Shown: positions 7,989-18,000 of the stretch, piece after piece
Numbering within the stretch: position 1 is the first letter of the stretch
Layout: each line of letters starts with the position of its first letter
Assembly (NCBI RefSeq): GCF_001048695.1
Contig: NZ_CVRB01000003.1
Coordinates: forward strand, 930,001 to 994,000
Direction of reading: 5' to 3'
Source of the DNA: Neobacillus massiliamazoniensis
GTDB lineage: Bacteria > Bacillota > Bacilli > Bacillales > Cytobacillaceae
DNA: 64,000 nt
Notes under the pieces: model-generated
The model's database searches: none
What the model saw: the letters and a program-made list of their open reading frames with translations, nothing else
What the model was told of the DNA's origin: nothing
Position numbers and translations under genes: made by a program

Positions 7989-8690
7989 TCAATAGCTTTC
8001 AACCTTTGGATTGGTTTCATCAAATTTATAACCAATACCCCAGATAGTATGTATAAATGGCTGCTCCAACGATCCAATTTTTTTCCTTAACCGCTTTACA
8101 TGCACATCGACTGTCCGCTCATCGCCATAAAACTGATATCCCCAAACCTTATCAAGCAATTGCTCCCGAGAAAATACCTGTCGATGATTTTGAATAAAGA
8201 AGTATAATAAATCAAACTCCTTTGGGGTTAAATTATAAACCTTCTCTCCATTAAAGAAAACCTCTCTAGTTTCCTTGCTAATCTTGAAATGCTCTGTTTC
8301 GAGGAAATGTCCTTCGTGACTTTTTAGGTCCTGGTGAAATCTTCTTGAAACAGCTTTAATCCTTGCCATTAATGTAAGCGGACTAAAAGGCTTTGTCACA
8401 TAATCATCCGCTCCCATTTCTAGCCCTAAAACCTGATCGGATTCACTATCCTTTGCCGTTAATAGGATGATGGGAACATTGCTTATCTCTCTAATTTTCT
8501 TACACAAACTTACCCCGTCCATTCCTGGTAGCATCCAATCAATGATGAGCACATCCCATTCCCCACTGCGATAGCGGTCATAGCCCTCCAATCCATTATG
8601 GACAAATTCTCCCTTATAACCTTCCTTTATAAAAAACATTTCCAGCATCGAGCAGACACTTTCATTATCCTCTATCACTAAAATATTCAT
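7989..8690 (-). CDS. OmpR/PhoB-family response regulator (orphan)
   Basis: Cytosolic two-component transcription factor of 233 residues. The receiver domain spans about residues 1-115, with phospho-acceptor Asp51 in IIDWMLPG, acidic residues ED at 7-8, Thr78 and Lys100 (YVTKPF). The C-terminal winged helix (about 130-225) has the typical LTPKEFDLLYFF and GYQFYGDERTVDVHVKRLRKKIG segments. No histidine kinase is encoded next to it, although most OmpR-type regulators are paired, so its sensor is elsewhere or it works unpaired. It is transcribed alone and has its own terminator. The regulon cannot be inferred. Confidence 0.92.
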   Translation of the reverse strand: MNILVIEDNESVCSMLEMFFIKEGYKGEFVHNGLEGYDRYRSGEWDVLIIDWMLPGMDGVSLCKKIREISNVPIILLTAKDSESDQVLGLEMGADDYVTKPFSPLTLMARIKAVSRRFHQDLKSHEGHFLETEHFKISKETREVFFNGEKVYNLTPKEFDLLYFFIQNHRQVFSREQLLDKVWGYQFYGDERTVDVHVKRLRKKIGSLEQPFIHTIWGIGYKFDETNPKVESY

Positions 8691-8787
8691 TCTTTCACCG
8701 GCCCCTATATTATTCTTAAGACCAATTTACTCAATTTTGCTACAAAAGGCTATATTTTTTTTATTTTGTAATTCCTTTTTAAAAGTT

Positions 8788-8832
8788 TGTAAAAAAAGAA
8801 CAAGCCCAGTAAGTTTAAATGGCTTGTTCTTT
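8788..8832 (-). terminator. Intrinsic terminator after the lipoprotein gene
   Basis: GGCTTGTTCTTT (8821-8832) pairs with AAAGAACAAGCC (8795-8806); a T tract follows on the minus strand. Confidence 0.85.
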
Positions 8833-8859
8833 AATTTATAAAGTGTCATTCTTAAAACT

Positions 8860-9396
8860 TTAATTCACTTGCTTAGATAAGTCTGGTTTTAATAGTTTCA
8901 CACTTTCAAATACTTTTCCAAGCTCATCTTGCCCTTTTGTGAAGCTGGCATTAGCCGCATCCATAGAAGGAGAATCCTTTTTCAATTCGTCCGCTTTCAT
9001 TTGATAGGAAGCTGCAATATCCTTAACTGCCGCTTCTAAGTCAGACTTTTGATCCTTTAATTCTGCAGGAATTTGAATTTTATTCAATTCAGCAGCAACT
9101 GCTGCTGAAGCTGTACTAGCTTTTGTCTTCATCTCAGGAGTAATTTTAACCGTTGGATCTGCAGCTGCTTTGGCTGCTTTTGTTTCATATGTATTTAGAT
9201 CAACATCTCGATCGTTGATTTCCTGACCAAGGTCCATGTAGAACTTTACTAAAGGCTTCTTAACATCTGTTTCTTTAGGAGCAGCTGCCTCTTTGGTCTC
9301 TTTGTTGTCTGTTTTGGCTGTATCCTTGCTTGAACAGGCAGATAAACCAATTGCCACAGTTAAAGCAGTCGCCACCATTAAGATTTTCTTCATCAT
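8860..9396 (-). CDS. Secreted lipoprotein, function unknown
   Basis: A 178-residue lipoprotein: MMKKILMVATALTVAIGLSAC with the lipobox Cys near residue 21, then a low-complexity linker rich in K, E, T and A, and a helical domain of about 130 residues. It would be anchored to the outer face of the membrane. No enzymatic motif is seen; its helical make-up recalls small Bacillus lipoproteins of unknown function. The first of two adjacent Met codons (9396, 9393) is given; GGGGGA (about 9400-9405) fits either. A longer reading to 9462 adds a basic N-terminus before the signal peptide and is rejected. Confidence 0.8.
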   Translation of the reverse strand: MMKKILMVATALTVAIGLSACSSKDTAKTDNKETKEAAAPKETDVKKPLVKFYMDLGQEINDRDVDLNTYETKAAKAAADPTVKITPEMKTKASTASAAVAAELNKIQIPAELKDQKSDLEAAVKDIAASYQMKADELKKDSPSMDAANASFTKGQDELGKVFESVKLLKPDLSKQVN

Positions 9397-9617
9397 TTTT
9401 CCCCCTATTTCTCTATTTTTCTTCCTTATTCTACAACATATACTAAGACGATTGAAGAGCAAAAAGGTTTCAAATAATAAAAATTTTTATATTTAATAGA
9501 ATTTACCCTATATTTGGTAAACGGTATTAATCTCAAAACAAAGGAACTCATACTATTAATATTTCTCACCATGCTAATTGTCTAATTCTAAAAATTGAGA
9601 ATAATATGTGAAATATA

Positions 9618-9647
9618 TTACAATGATGTAAGATTATGGTGTATAAT
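9618..9647 (+). promoter_or_regulatory. Candidate sigma-A promoter of the orphan F0 cluster
   Basis: TTACAA (9618-9623) and TATAAT (9642-9647) are separated by 18 bp, about 85 bp before the ATG at 9732. It is the best promoter-like sequence in the 335-bp gap between the lipoprotein and F0 genes, in which nothing else was recognised. Confidence 0.45.
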
Positions 9648-9731
9648 AAAATTGAACTAAAACTAATTTTCTATAATATCCAACAAAGAATTTTTCAGGA
9701 TTCCTACCTACAATGAAAGGGGTTGGACACC

Positions 9732-10454
9732 ATGGAATATTCGAGGCCACAGGTTGTTTTCTTTCATGTAACGTTTGATTTGTCAGTGCTTTTGACTACC
9801 ACTGTTACTGCTCTTATTGTTTTCCTCTTTGCCTGCCTCTCTACACGTAAAATTTCACTTTCCACAAAAAATAAATGGCAAAATATTATGGAATGGATTG
9901 TCGAGTTTGTCCAGGGAATCATGCATACCTCAATGGGTTCAACTAATCATTTATTTATTCTCGCTACGGGGGTTTCTCTACTAATGTACCTACTAATTGG
10001 AAATCTATTAGGGGTCCCCCTCGCCATCATTTCAACCGGTGAAAATCCTGTATTATGGTGGAAATCTCCTACGGCAGATGCTCATGTTACCATGACATTA
10101 GCCATCATGATTATGGCCTATACACATTTCATCGATGTTCGACTGCATGGTTTCAAACACTATTTTTCAAGCTATTTTAAACCCTTTAAAGCCCTATTTG
10201 CTATAAATATTTTAGAGGAATTATCGACTACTTTAACATTAGGACTTCGCTTATTTGGTAATATATTTGCAGGTGAAGTTATGCTTGCTATTCTAGCAAG
10301 TGCGGTAAATAAGGGAATTTTAGCAGCTTTTTTTGCTTCAATGCCATTGTTAATCTGGCAAGGTTTCTGTATCTTTATAGGTGTCATTCAGGCTTATATT
10401 TTTGTTGCACTCACTATGTTCTATATTGGCCGTAGGTTATCAAATGTAGGGTAG
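9732..10454 (+). CDS. ATP synthase F0 subunit a homologue (orphan copy)
   Basis: Membrane proton-channel subunit homologous to AtpB, 240 residues, full length for the family. It retains the WWKSPTAD motif (109-116), the essential Arg173 in TLGLRLFGNIFAGE, and Gln220 in the last helix (FIGVIQAYIF), so the proton path looks intact. It is unusual because no c, delta, alpha, gamma, beta or epsilon gene follows; only a shortened b-like gene and an AtpI-like fusion do. The main atp operon is presumably elsewhere. The ATG at 9732 has AAAGGGG nine bases upstream; the TTG at 9723 directly abuts it. Its partner ring and function are unknown. Confidence 0.88.
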   Translation: MEYSRPQVVFFHVTFDLSVLLTTTVTALIVFLFACLSTRKISLSTKNKWQNIMEWIVEFVQGIMHTSMGSTNHLFILATGVSLLMYLLIGNLLGVPLAIISTGENPVLWWKSPTADAHVTMTLAIMIMAYTHFIDVRLHGFKHYFSSYFKPFKALFAINILEELSTTLTLGLRLFGNIFAGEVMLAILASAVNKGILAAFFASMPLLIWQGFCIFIGVIQAYIFVALTMFYIGRRLSNVG

Positions 10455-10471
10455 AATAGGAGATGACTACT

Positions 10472-10867
10472 TTGGGTGACTTTACGATATTGGGCTTACC
10501 AATTTCACTTGGAACAATGATTTATCAGGCATTTATTTTTACAGTCCTTACATTACTCTTGAAGAAATTTGCACTAAAGAAACTAGTAAATGTCATTGCT
10601 ACTAGAAAGAATCATATTGAAAATCAGCTTAAAACAGCGGAAATGTATAAGCATGAAGCTGAAAAAAATCTTGAAGCAAGTAATTTTACTCTTAAAAAAG
10701 CTAGAAAGGAAGCTAGAGAGATATTAAGCCACAGTGAAACTGAAGCTGAACGGATTATTAAAGCTGCAAAGGTAGAGGCTAAAAAAATTCTAAAAGAAGC
10801 AAAAGAAGATGCATTATTTGTTCGTTCCCAATCATTTGATCCTAAAGGTCATAATAAGGGGGCATAG
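10472..10867 (+). CDS. ATP synthase F0 subunit b homologue, short form (orphan copy)
   Basis: A 131-residue relative of AtpF: an N-terminal membrane helix (LGTMIYQAFIFTVLTLLLKKFA, about residues 10-31) and a charged helical stalk with KKLVNVIATRKNHIENQLKTAE and repeated A-E-x-x-A patterns. Ordinary b subunits have about 160-175 residues, so the distal, delta-binding end seems to be missing. The TTG at 10472 has AGGAG nine bases upstream; the ATG at 10463 directly abuts the ribosome site. It follows the a-subunit gene by 17 bp and ends five bases before the next start, so the three genes look like an operon. Confidence 0.82.
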   Translation: MGDFTILGLPISLGTMIYQAFIFTVLTLLLKKFALKKLVNVIATRKNHIENQLKTAEMYKHEAEKNLEASNFTLKKARKEAREILSHSETEAERIIKAAKVEAKKILKEAKEDALFVRSQSFDPKGHNKGA

Positions 10868-10871
10868 GATT

Positions 10872-11843
10872 ATGAAACAGACATTTATTAAATACCATGG
10901 AAGGGTTACTGAGAATTTAGAATTGAGGATAGAGGATAAATGGATTTATGTTCATTATACAAAAGGAGCAATTGAAAAAACTGCCTGTATTTTAATAAAT
11001 GAAGAGAAGTCTAAACAGGAGTTACTAGAAGGCTTTTTTAAAGAAAATGGCGTGAATGAAGCAATAAAGAAAGAGGTTGACAAATATTTAATGAAAGAAC
11101 AAAATACTTCTAACAGAAATTGGATAGAATTTACAAATTTTCTTTTGAGAGCTCTTTCAATGCATCTAGTAGTGGGCATTGCTATTGCTCTTTGTGTTTT
11201 GGCTGGTTATAAAATTGGAACCACTTTAGATGTCCGTTATAGTTTTTATCCTGTATTTACATTACTAGGTACATTTTTAGGAATTGGAATTGGCGGATTA
11301 ACCGGTTTTACAATGATACAGAAATACGTAAAAAGCCCTGAGGAAAACAAAAAAGAAAAAGAGTTTCCAAGACATACTTCGAAAAATGATCAACAGGAGG
11401 TGAAACAACATCCAGTTATTGACCTCACAATCGACCAAGTACGGAAAGCGATTAGAGAGTTTTCCGATAATTTGCCAAAGGGTGTTTACCGGACTATTCT
11501 TGTTCAGGAAGACAATAGCATCGATTTCAAGCAACTAGCTCATATTCTGAAGGGTGTTCCTTCAAAAAAATTTTACATGTCAAAAGAAACATATGATTTA
11601 TTCGAGGAAAATGAAAAGAAAATTCCTGTTGAAATGGATATGGTTCAAAAAGCCGTCGATCAATATGTTAAGGAACATAAGGAATATCCGATGCTAAAAT
11701 TTGATCCACATCAGAGAGTAAATTATTACCAATTAATTCACAGTCATTATCTTTCCGCTCACCCGGAAGTCCAATTTTATATTACCGACTTAGATGGACT
11801 AGTTACCCATATAAAACCGAGAAAAAAATTAGGAAACTCTTAA
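10872..11843 (+). CDS. AtpI-like membrane domain fused to DUF3939-like domain
   Basis: A 323-residue fusion. Residues 1-85 are a charged N-terminal region of unknown type. About 97-150 hold two hydrophobic helices with GYKIGTTLDVRYSFYPVFTL and GIGIGGLTGFTMI, resembling AtpI/AtpQ-type proteins that assist F0 assembly or Mg2+ supply. After a charged linker (150-180), residues 183-318 (TIDQVRKAIREF, YMSKETYDLFEENEKKIPVEMDMVQKAVDQY) resemble, from memory, the Bacillus DUF3939 family of unknown function. GGGGG lies nine bases before the ATG. Placement directly after a and b homologues supports a role in the same complex; this is inference. Confidence 0.65.
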   Translation: MKQTFIKYHGRVTENLELRIEDKWIYVHYTKGAIEKTACILINEEKSKQELLEGFFKENGVNEAIKKEVDKYLMKEQNTSNRNWIEFTNFLLRALSMHLVVGIAIALCVLAGYKIGTTLDVRYSFYPVFTLLGTFLGIGIGGLTGFTMIQKYVKSPEENKKEKEFPRHTSKNDQQEVKQHPVIDLTIDQVRKAIREFSDNLPKGVYRTILVQEDNSIDFKQLAHILKGVPSKKFYMSKETYDLFEENEKKIPVEMDMVQKAVDQYVKEHKEYPMLKFDPHQRVNYYQLIHSHYLSAHPEVQFYITDLDGLVTHIKPRKKLGNS

Positions 11844-11978
11844 AAAGAGATGAATTTATATCTAGCGCTATACTTGAATTTCGTCCATTATAAAAAAATG
11901 CATACAGGTCAGCAGATAAAATGAAAAGAACTAATAACCAAAATAATTTAGAATGCAATGGACAGGCAAGTATTAGAA

Positions 11979-12017
11979 AAAGCCATTATTTGAGACACTC
12001 AAATAATGGCTTTTTTA
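11979..12017. terminator. Bidirectional terminator between the F0 cluster and the PHP gene
   Basis: A 16-bp perfect stem (11979-11994 with 11998-12013) with a three-base loop, flanked by A and T tracts. It serves the rightward F0 cluster and probably the leftward giant gene. Confidence 0.9.
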
Positions 12018-12070
12018 TTAAAATAAAAGAATATTACTTTTTATTTCATGACTCCATTACTATTCACGTA

Positions 12071-15000
12071 TTACCAAACTCCGTTTGATAATACCCATGC
12101 ATTCGTCAACATTTCACCGTTCGCACCAACATAATCCCACTTGCCATTGGTTTGTACCCATGATTTTGTTAACATTTCACCATTGGCGCCAACATAGTAC
12201 CATTTGTCTTTGGTCTGTACCCATGCATTGACAAGCATTTTCCCATTAGTTCCAAGGTAATACCAGTTGCCTGAAGTTTGTACCCATGCATTTATTAGCA
12301 TAGCATTGTTGGTACCATAGTAATACCAGTCGCCATTTATTAATTTCCAGCCTTGTGTAAATGAAACTTTAACTTCAGTAGTTTGACTTACATTTCCTGC
12401 TGCATCGGTAGCTGTAACGACTATGATAGTTCCGCCAGCTTGTTTTGCTATAGTGATCATAAAGTTTCCAGCTTTATTAGCAGTTGTTTTGCCAATTTCT
12501 TTACCATTTACAAACGCTTTAACGGTTGAACCGGCTTCTGCTGTTCCTTTAATTTTAACGTCATTATCTGCTACGCCATTGACGATTGGTGCTAGAGGTG
12601 GAGTTCCATCAAGGACAACAATTTCTGTTTTATCGCTTACGTTACCAGCCTTGTCAGCTGCAAAGAATTGTATCTTCACACCTGCTTTTTGTTTTGTAAT
12701 TTGAATAGCGAAATTACCTAACGCGTCAGCAGTGGTACGGCCAATTTCTTGAGTACCTACCATCGCAATAATTGTTGCGCCTGCTTCTGCTTTACCCTTA
12801 ATCACTGTATCAGCATCTGATACAGGATTTACTACTGGTGCTGCTGGTGGTGTTACATCAAGAACAGTTATTTCTAAAGGATCACTAGTAATTCCTGCCG
12901 CATTAGTTGCGGTAACAGAAATCTTTGTTCCTGCCGCCTGTTTTGCAATCTTCATTTCGAATTTGCCGTCAACACCTGCAGTGGTACGGCCAATTTCTTT
13001 AGTGCCTACCATCGCAATAACTGTTGAGCCTACTTCTGCTTTACCCTTAATCACTGTATCGGCATCTGATACAAGACTTACTATTGGTGCTGCTGGTGGT
13101 GTCACATCTTTTACGGTTACTTCTGTTGCCGTACTTTCGTTACCAGCCGCATCTGTTGCTGTAACTGAAATTTTCGTTCCAGCGGCTTGCTTAGCAATCG
13201 TGATGATAAAGGTACCATCCGTATTGGCTGTTGTCCGGCCGATTTCTTTCCCTTCAACCTTGGCTACAACTGTTGAACCAGCTTCTGCTGTTCCTTTTAT
13301 GACTGTATCAGCATCGCCAACACTGTTTACTACTGGTGCTTCCGGTGGTGTCACATCTTTTACAAAAACTTCTGTTGCCGTACTTACATTTCCAACAGCA
13401 TCTGTTGCTGTGACAGAAATCTTCGTTCCAGCCGTTTGTTTCAGAATTGTAATGGTGAATTTGCCATCTGCTCCAGCAGTTGCATGACCAATTTCTGTTC
13501 CATTCACCTGTGCAACTACTGTTGAGCCAGCTTCCGCTGTACCGGTAATGACTAAATCTTTATCTGAAACCGGATTAACAACTGGTGCGTTTGGTTCAGC
13601 AGTGTGGGTACCAATCAATTCAGTTGTATTTCTAACACGAATACGATTCCCATCAGTAAATTTCCCTGCAAGACCTACCGCTTCTAACGTGTCACCAATC
13701 TTAAGATTTGGAACTGGACCGCTCTGATTCACCACGTATCCATCTGTAAATACTAAAGTTGGCCCTGATCCATCATCAATAATATAGGAGTTATCATCAT
13801 ATTTTGAAACGACTTTACCTTTTACCTTAATTAACTGACCTTGATTCTCTTCAGCATTAGAATCCAGTGTACTTACAGCCTTCGGTTCAATTGGTGTTCC
13901 GGTTCCAAGTTTGACAATACTATCGGCAAAGTTACCAAACTCTAATTCAAAGTTATTTTCAAATACTTTGATATGACCGTAAACGCGAATTTTATCTCCA
14001 ACCTGTAAACTTCCTGCTGGCACATCATTAAAGGCCATGATTCCACCAGTACTATCTTGAATATAGGCTGCATCAAAGAAGGAAGTAGCTGTTACCGTTC
14101 CCTCAACAACGGCATTGGTTCCTTCAGTTAACTTACGTGCGTCTCCAATCGGCTTAACAACTGGTTCGAGATGCGATAACCAGTTCACTACATTTACTGC
14201 AAATGGATCATTACCTTTTGGATTATATGTTTGATCCATTTGTTTATCATTGAAGATATTCATACCTGATACAAATATTCTTCCAGTCCCCACCTGTTCA
14301 GTGGCGATAACCGGAATGATCGATCCGCCAGTCACGTTTTCTAAAGGAGGACCATTTTTACCATTTGATGTCTGAACATTGTATGGAACTGTATCAGATT
14401 TCACACTGGTTGTATCTTGGAATGTTGATTCATTTCCACTAACAAGTACATTTACAGAATCACTATTCGTTAATGGAACTTTATTCCCTGCCTCATCTTT
14501 CTTTGCAAGACTTGAACCACTGTAGTATTCAATTGTTGGAACAAAATCTGTTAACGTAGTGTTTTTAAATGGTGTTGGATGTAACCTTACAGAGAAATTA
14601 GATGTTGATGGTGTACCCCAGAAGTTACCATCATGGGTTTCATCAAACACACCATCATTGTTCACAAGAATGCTTGAACCAACACCAGATAAAATACCAT
14701 TTAGGTTTTGGTTCGAACTACCAAAATTACTCTTTTCTGTCATTAATAATGAGCCGCCGTTCTTCACAAATTTATCAATGACTGAAATTTCACTAGTTGA
14801 ATAAGCAGAAGCTGGATGAGTAATCACTAACACACTGACATTTTTTAACGCATCATCAGTAAGTGCTGTTGCGTTTTCGGCGATTGTATATCCCTGCTGC
14901 TTCATTAAGGTAGTGAAAAGTTTGAAGTTGTCTTTGTATGTGCCAGTATCTTGTTTTGTATTTTCATTGTTATGAGACCCATCAAGCATGATGACTTTAT

Positions 15001-18000
15001 TTAATGGTGCCTTAATAGTAAATGATTGTGTATATTGATTGTTACCAAGATCATGTCCATCAGCAGCCGATAATACGACAATAATATTATGGGTGCCTGC
15101 TACTGGGCTGGTCCATGTTACGCTTGCTTGAGCTGATGTGTTAGCCGGTAGCGAATCAATTTGCGCATCTCCAATAAAATGTTTAGCATCAACACTATCA
15201 TAATAGAAGTGTGCAGTTAATTGCTTCACGTCTACTGTTCCTTGATTACTAACTCCGGCAATTAGATTGGCAGATAAGCCGCCCACAATTGCACCATCAG
15301 GTGTGCTTACATCACTTACTTTAACAGCAAGATCTTTAGGTTGAGACCAGATAGGTGCAGAATAAATTTGGTCGCCATCTTTTTGCGTGACTTTCACGAC
15401 AAACCATTGTTGGCCGCCTGCTACGGTAATACTTGGATGCCAATTAAAAGATGTTGAATCAGTTGTTGGTACGTATTTGTCGACCACCGTACCATGATTC
15501 GTAATTAACTCAACTTTAGCGATATTATCGTTTGATGGAGTTTTAATATAACTATACTCAGGATCTGATGCTTGTTCTAACACAGGATCACTGCCAGTAA
15601 TATTAAAATCTAACGTATTCGTGTCAACTGTTGATCCCATATAGAAACCGCTAGCCGATACATCTAGCTTAAAGTTAGGATCTTCAGACATATAGACACG
15701 CATATTTTTCATCGCATCAAGAAGCGATTCCTGAGATAAATCCTTCGCGACGATAACGGTACGTTTTTTCGTTTGTCCCCATGTAGCATCATGGTTATCT
15801 TCACCATATGTTGGTGCAACATGCCATCCTAAATCGAGGGCACTATAATATTTATCCTCCGCATTTGCATATGAATACTTTCCTGATCCATTCCCTACTT
15901 CAATCATCGTGAATAGCCTGTCTAGGTTTTTATTATATGGAATAAAATTATCAAACGCATTGGCAGACATTTTTGGATGGTTGAACTGGGCGGCAATATT
16001 ATCATATGTTAGCACCCAACTATAATATTTTTGAAGGTTTTGATAAGCTCCACCGTCGACAACTCGGTCAATGAAGTTATCTGTCCCAAATACATTGGAA
16101 TGGCCCCATGTTGTCGAAGTCATTTCGAATGCAGGGAAGACAACAAAGCTTCCATCCTTCGTATATTGCTTAGCGAGATTCTTCGTTAATTGCCAATCAG
16201 GACCACCAGTTCTTTCTTTCATTCCACCATGATCGACCGTATCTTTATTAACAAGACTTGAATCAATGTCATGAGAATGGTCTGAGAAGGCAAAGAAATC
16301 GTAATGATATTTTTGTGCTGCTTTTAAGGCATCCTCAGGGTTTCCAGTAGCATCATGAGAAATATTTGTGTGGTTATGTGTCGTACCACGATAATGATTT
16401 CCACCTGTAAATCTTTGTGCAACCGTGAATTTCCAAGTAAAGGTAGATGGATTTCCTAATTTATCCTTAGCAGAAACAGTTACAGCGTGTTCCCCTTCAG
16501 TTAATTCATTGTCTTTTGTCAGATCCAACTTAATTTGCGATTCGCTAATTACTGCATTTGAAGTGTAATCCTTACCATCAATGGAAATTGTCGCTGAAGA
16601 AGCGTTCACTCCATTTGGATCGTTCATATCAACTGAAATAGTTGGATGTCTTGAATCAATATGGTCTCCCTCAATTGGTGACATTTTAGAAAACGCAGGA
16701 CCATCTTTATCTTCTACCACATCAACGGATATAGGGTTTGCAGCAGAACCTACTGATTTTGTATCATCACTGTTGATAGCTTCAATATAATAGAGAAATT
16801 TCCCTTGAGGAACGTTTGCCTGTTGAATTTTCCCATTATAATTTTTCTTATCTGCAGTGGTCATGTTGATTGATTGATAGGATGCATCATTTTGCCCTCT
16901 GTAATAAATCTTTACAGAGTCAGCATTTTTAGCAGTTGCCGTGAAAGCAACATCTACCCCGATATATGCTTTTGTTAATGGTGTATGATTTAATACTAAT
17001 TGACCTTTTACATCACTACTACTTCTTGGCAATAAGAAATAACCAGCAGTAAAAGGTGCTGCTTTTTTATATTGATTGACTATACCAGTGAAGGTATAAG
17101 TTGCACCTTGTTCAATATTACTGATATCTCCTTGAAGACGAACGTTGGCTAAATTTCCGGCATCATCACTAACAGTAATATCATAAATTGGACCGGTCGA
17201 TGGAATGTTCGTAACTTTTCCAGTAAAAGTTACTAATTTACTTTCTTTCGTTTCATTAAGAGAGCTAATAGAAATCTTTTCTGGTGTAGGTAGAAGATCA
17301 TTTCCACCAAATCTGATTGCAGTTGGAATAAACTGTGTCATCCCTGCAGTAAATACAACATTTCCATCAATGCTATATTTATTTCCTGCTTTAATGGCGA
17401 CAGATGGATCCAAATTGTTTACCACATTAATCGCACCAGTTGCATCTTGAATATAGAAATTTGTTTTTACATCGCCTGAAGGCATATTATCCGTTGTTGC
17501 TACACCTTCAATAGTTGTTTGATAGCCAATTGTAAACGGCAGTTCATTGGCATCATTTTTGCGCAATTCACTTATTGGTGTAACAGCACCAGTAGTGCCT
17601 GCCGCATTAATTCTTGCATAACTACTTTCTTTCGGAGTAGGTTGCGATGAATCTGTATGCGTCAAGTAAACTACCGAACTATTAGTTGTATCAGTAAAGC
17701 TCAAGGTAAATGAACCGTCTGGAGCTGCAGTTGCAGTTTGTTTATTAGCTAATGTACCAGAATTCTCTAAATAAGCTTTTACAGTTGAAGATCCAGGAAC
17801 AGAACCAGCTTGTCCAACAATCGTAGAGGTACCATTTGCTTTTGTAAAACTTATTTTTGATGCATCAGGTGTAAGCATAAATGCTGAATTATGAACCACC
17901 ATTTCATCAGAATAGTTAGCACCTGTTGGTTTATTCATCACAAAATCTTTTGAAGGATCTTTTGTAAACCAGCCATTGCCCATTCCATATGCTGTACGAG

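Noticed and set aside
9397..9462. Longer N-terminus for the lipoprotein
   Set aside because: It would put a charged, Cys-containing stretch before a normal lipoprotein signal peptide, whereas Met 9396 has a good ribosome site.
12423..13487. Hydrophobic-looking ORFs opposite the Ig repeats of the giant gene
   Set aside because: They are antisense shadows of the repeated, Thr/Val/Ala-rich coding sequence and lack ribosome sites.
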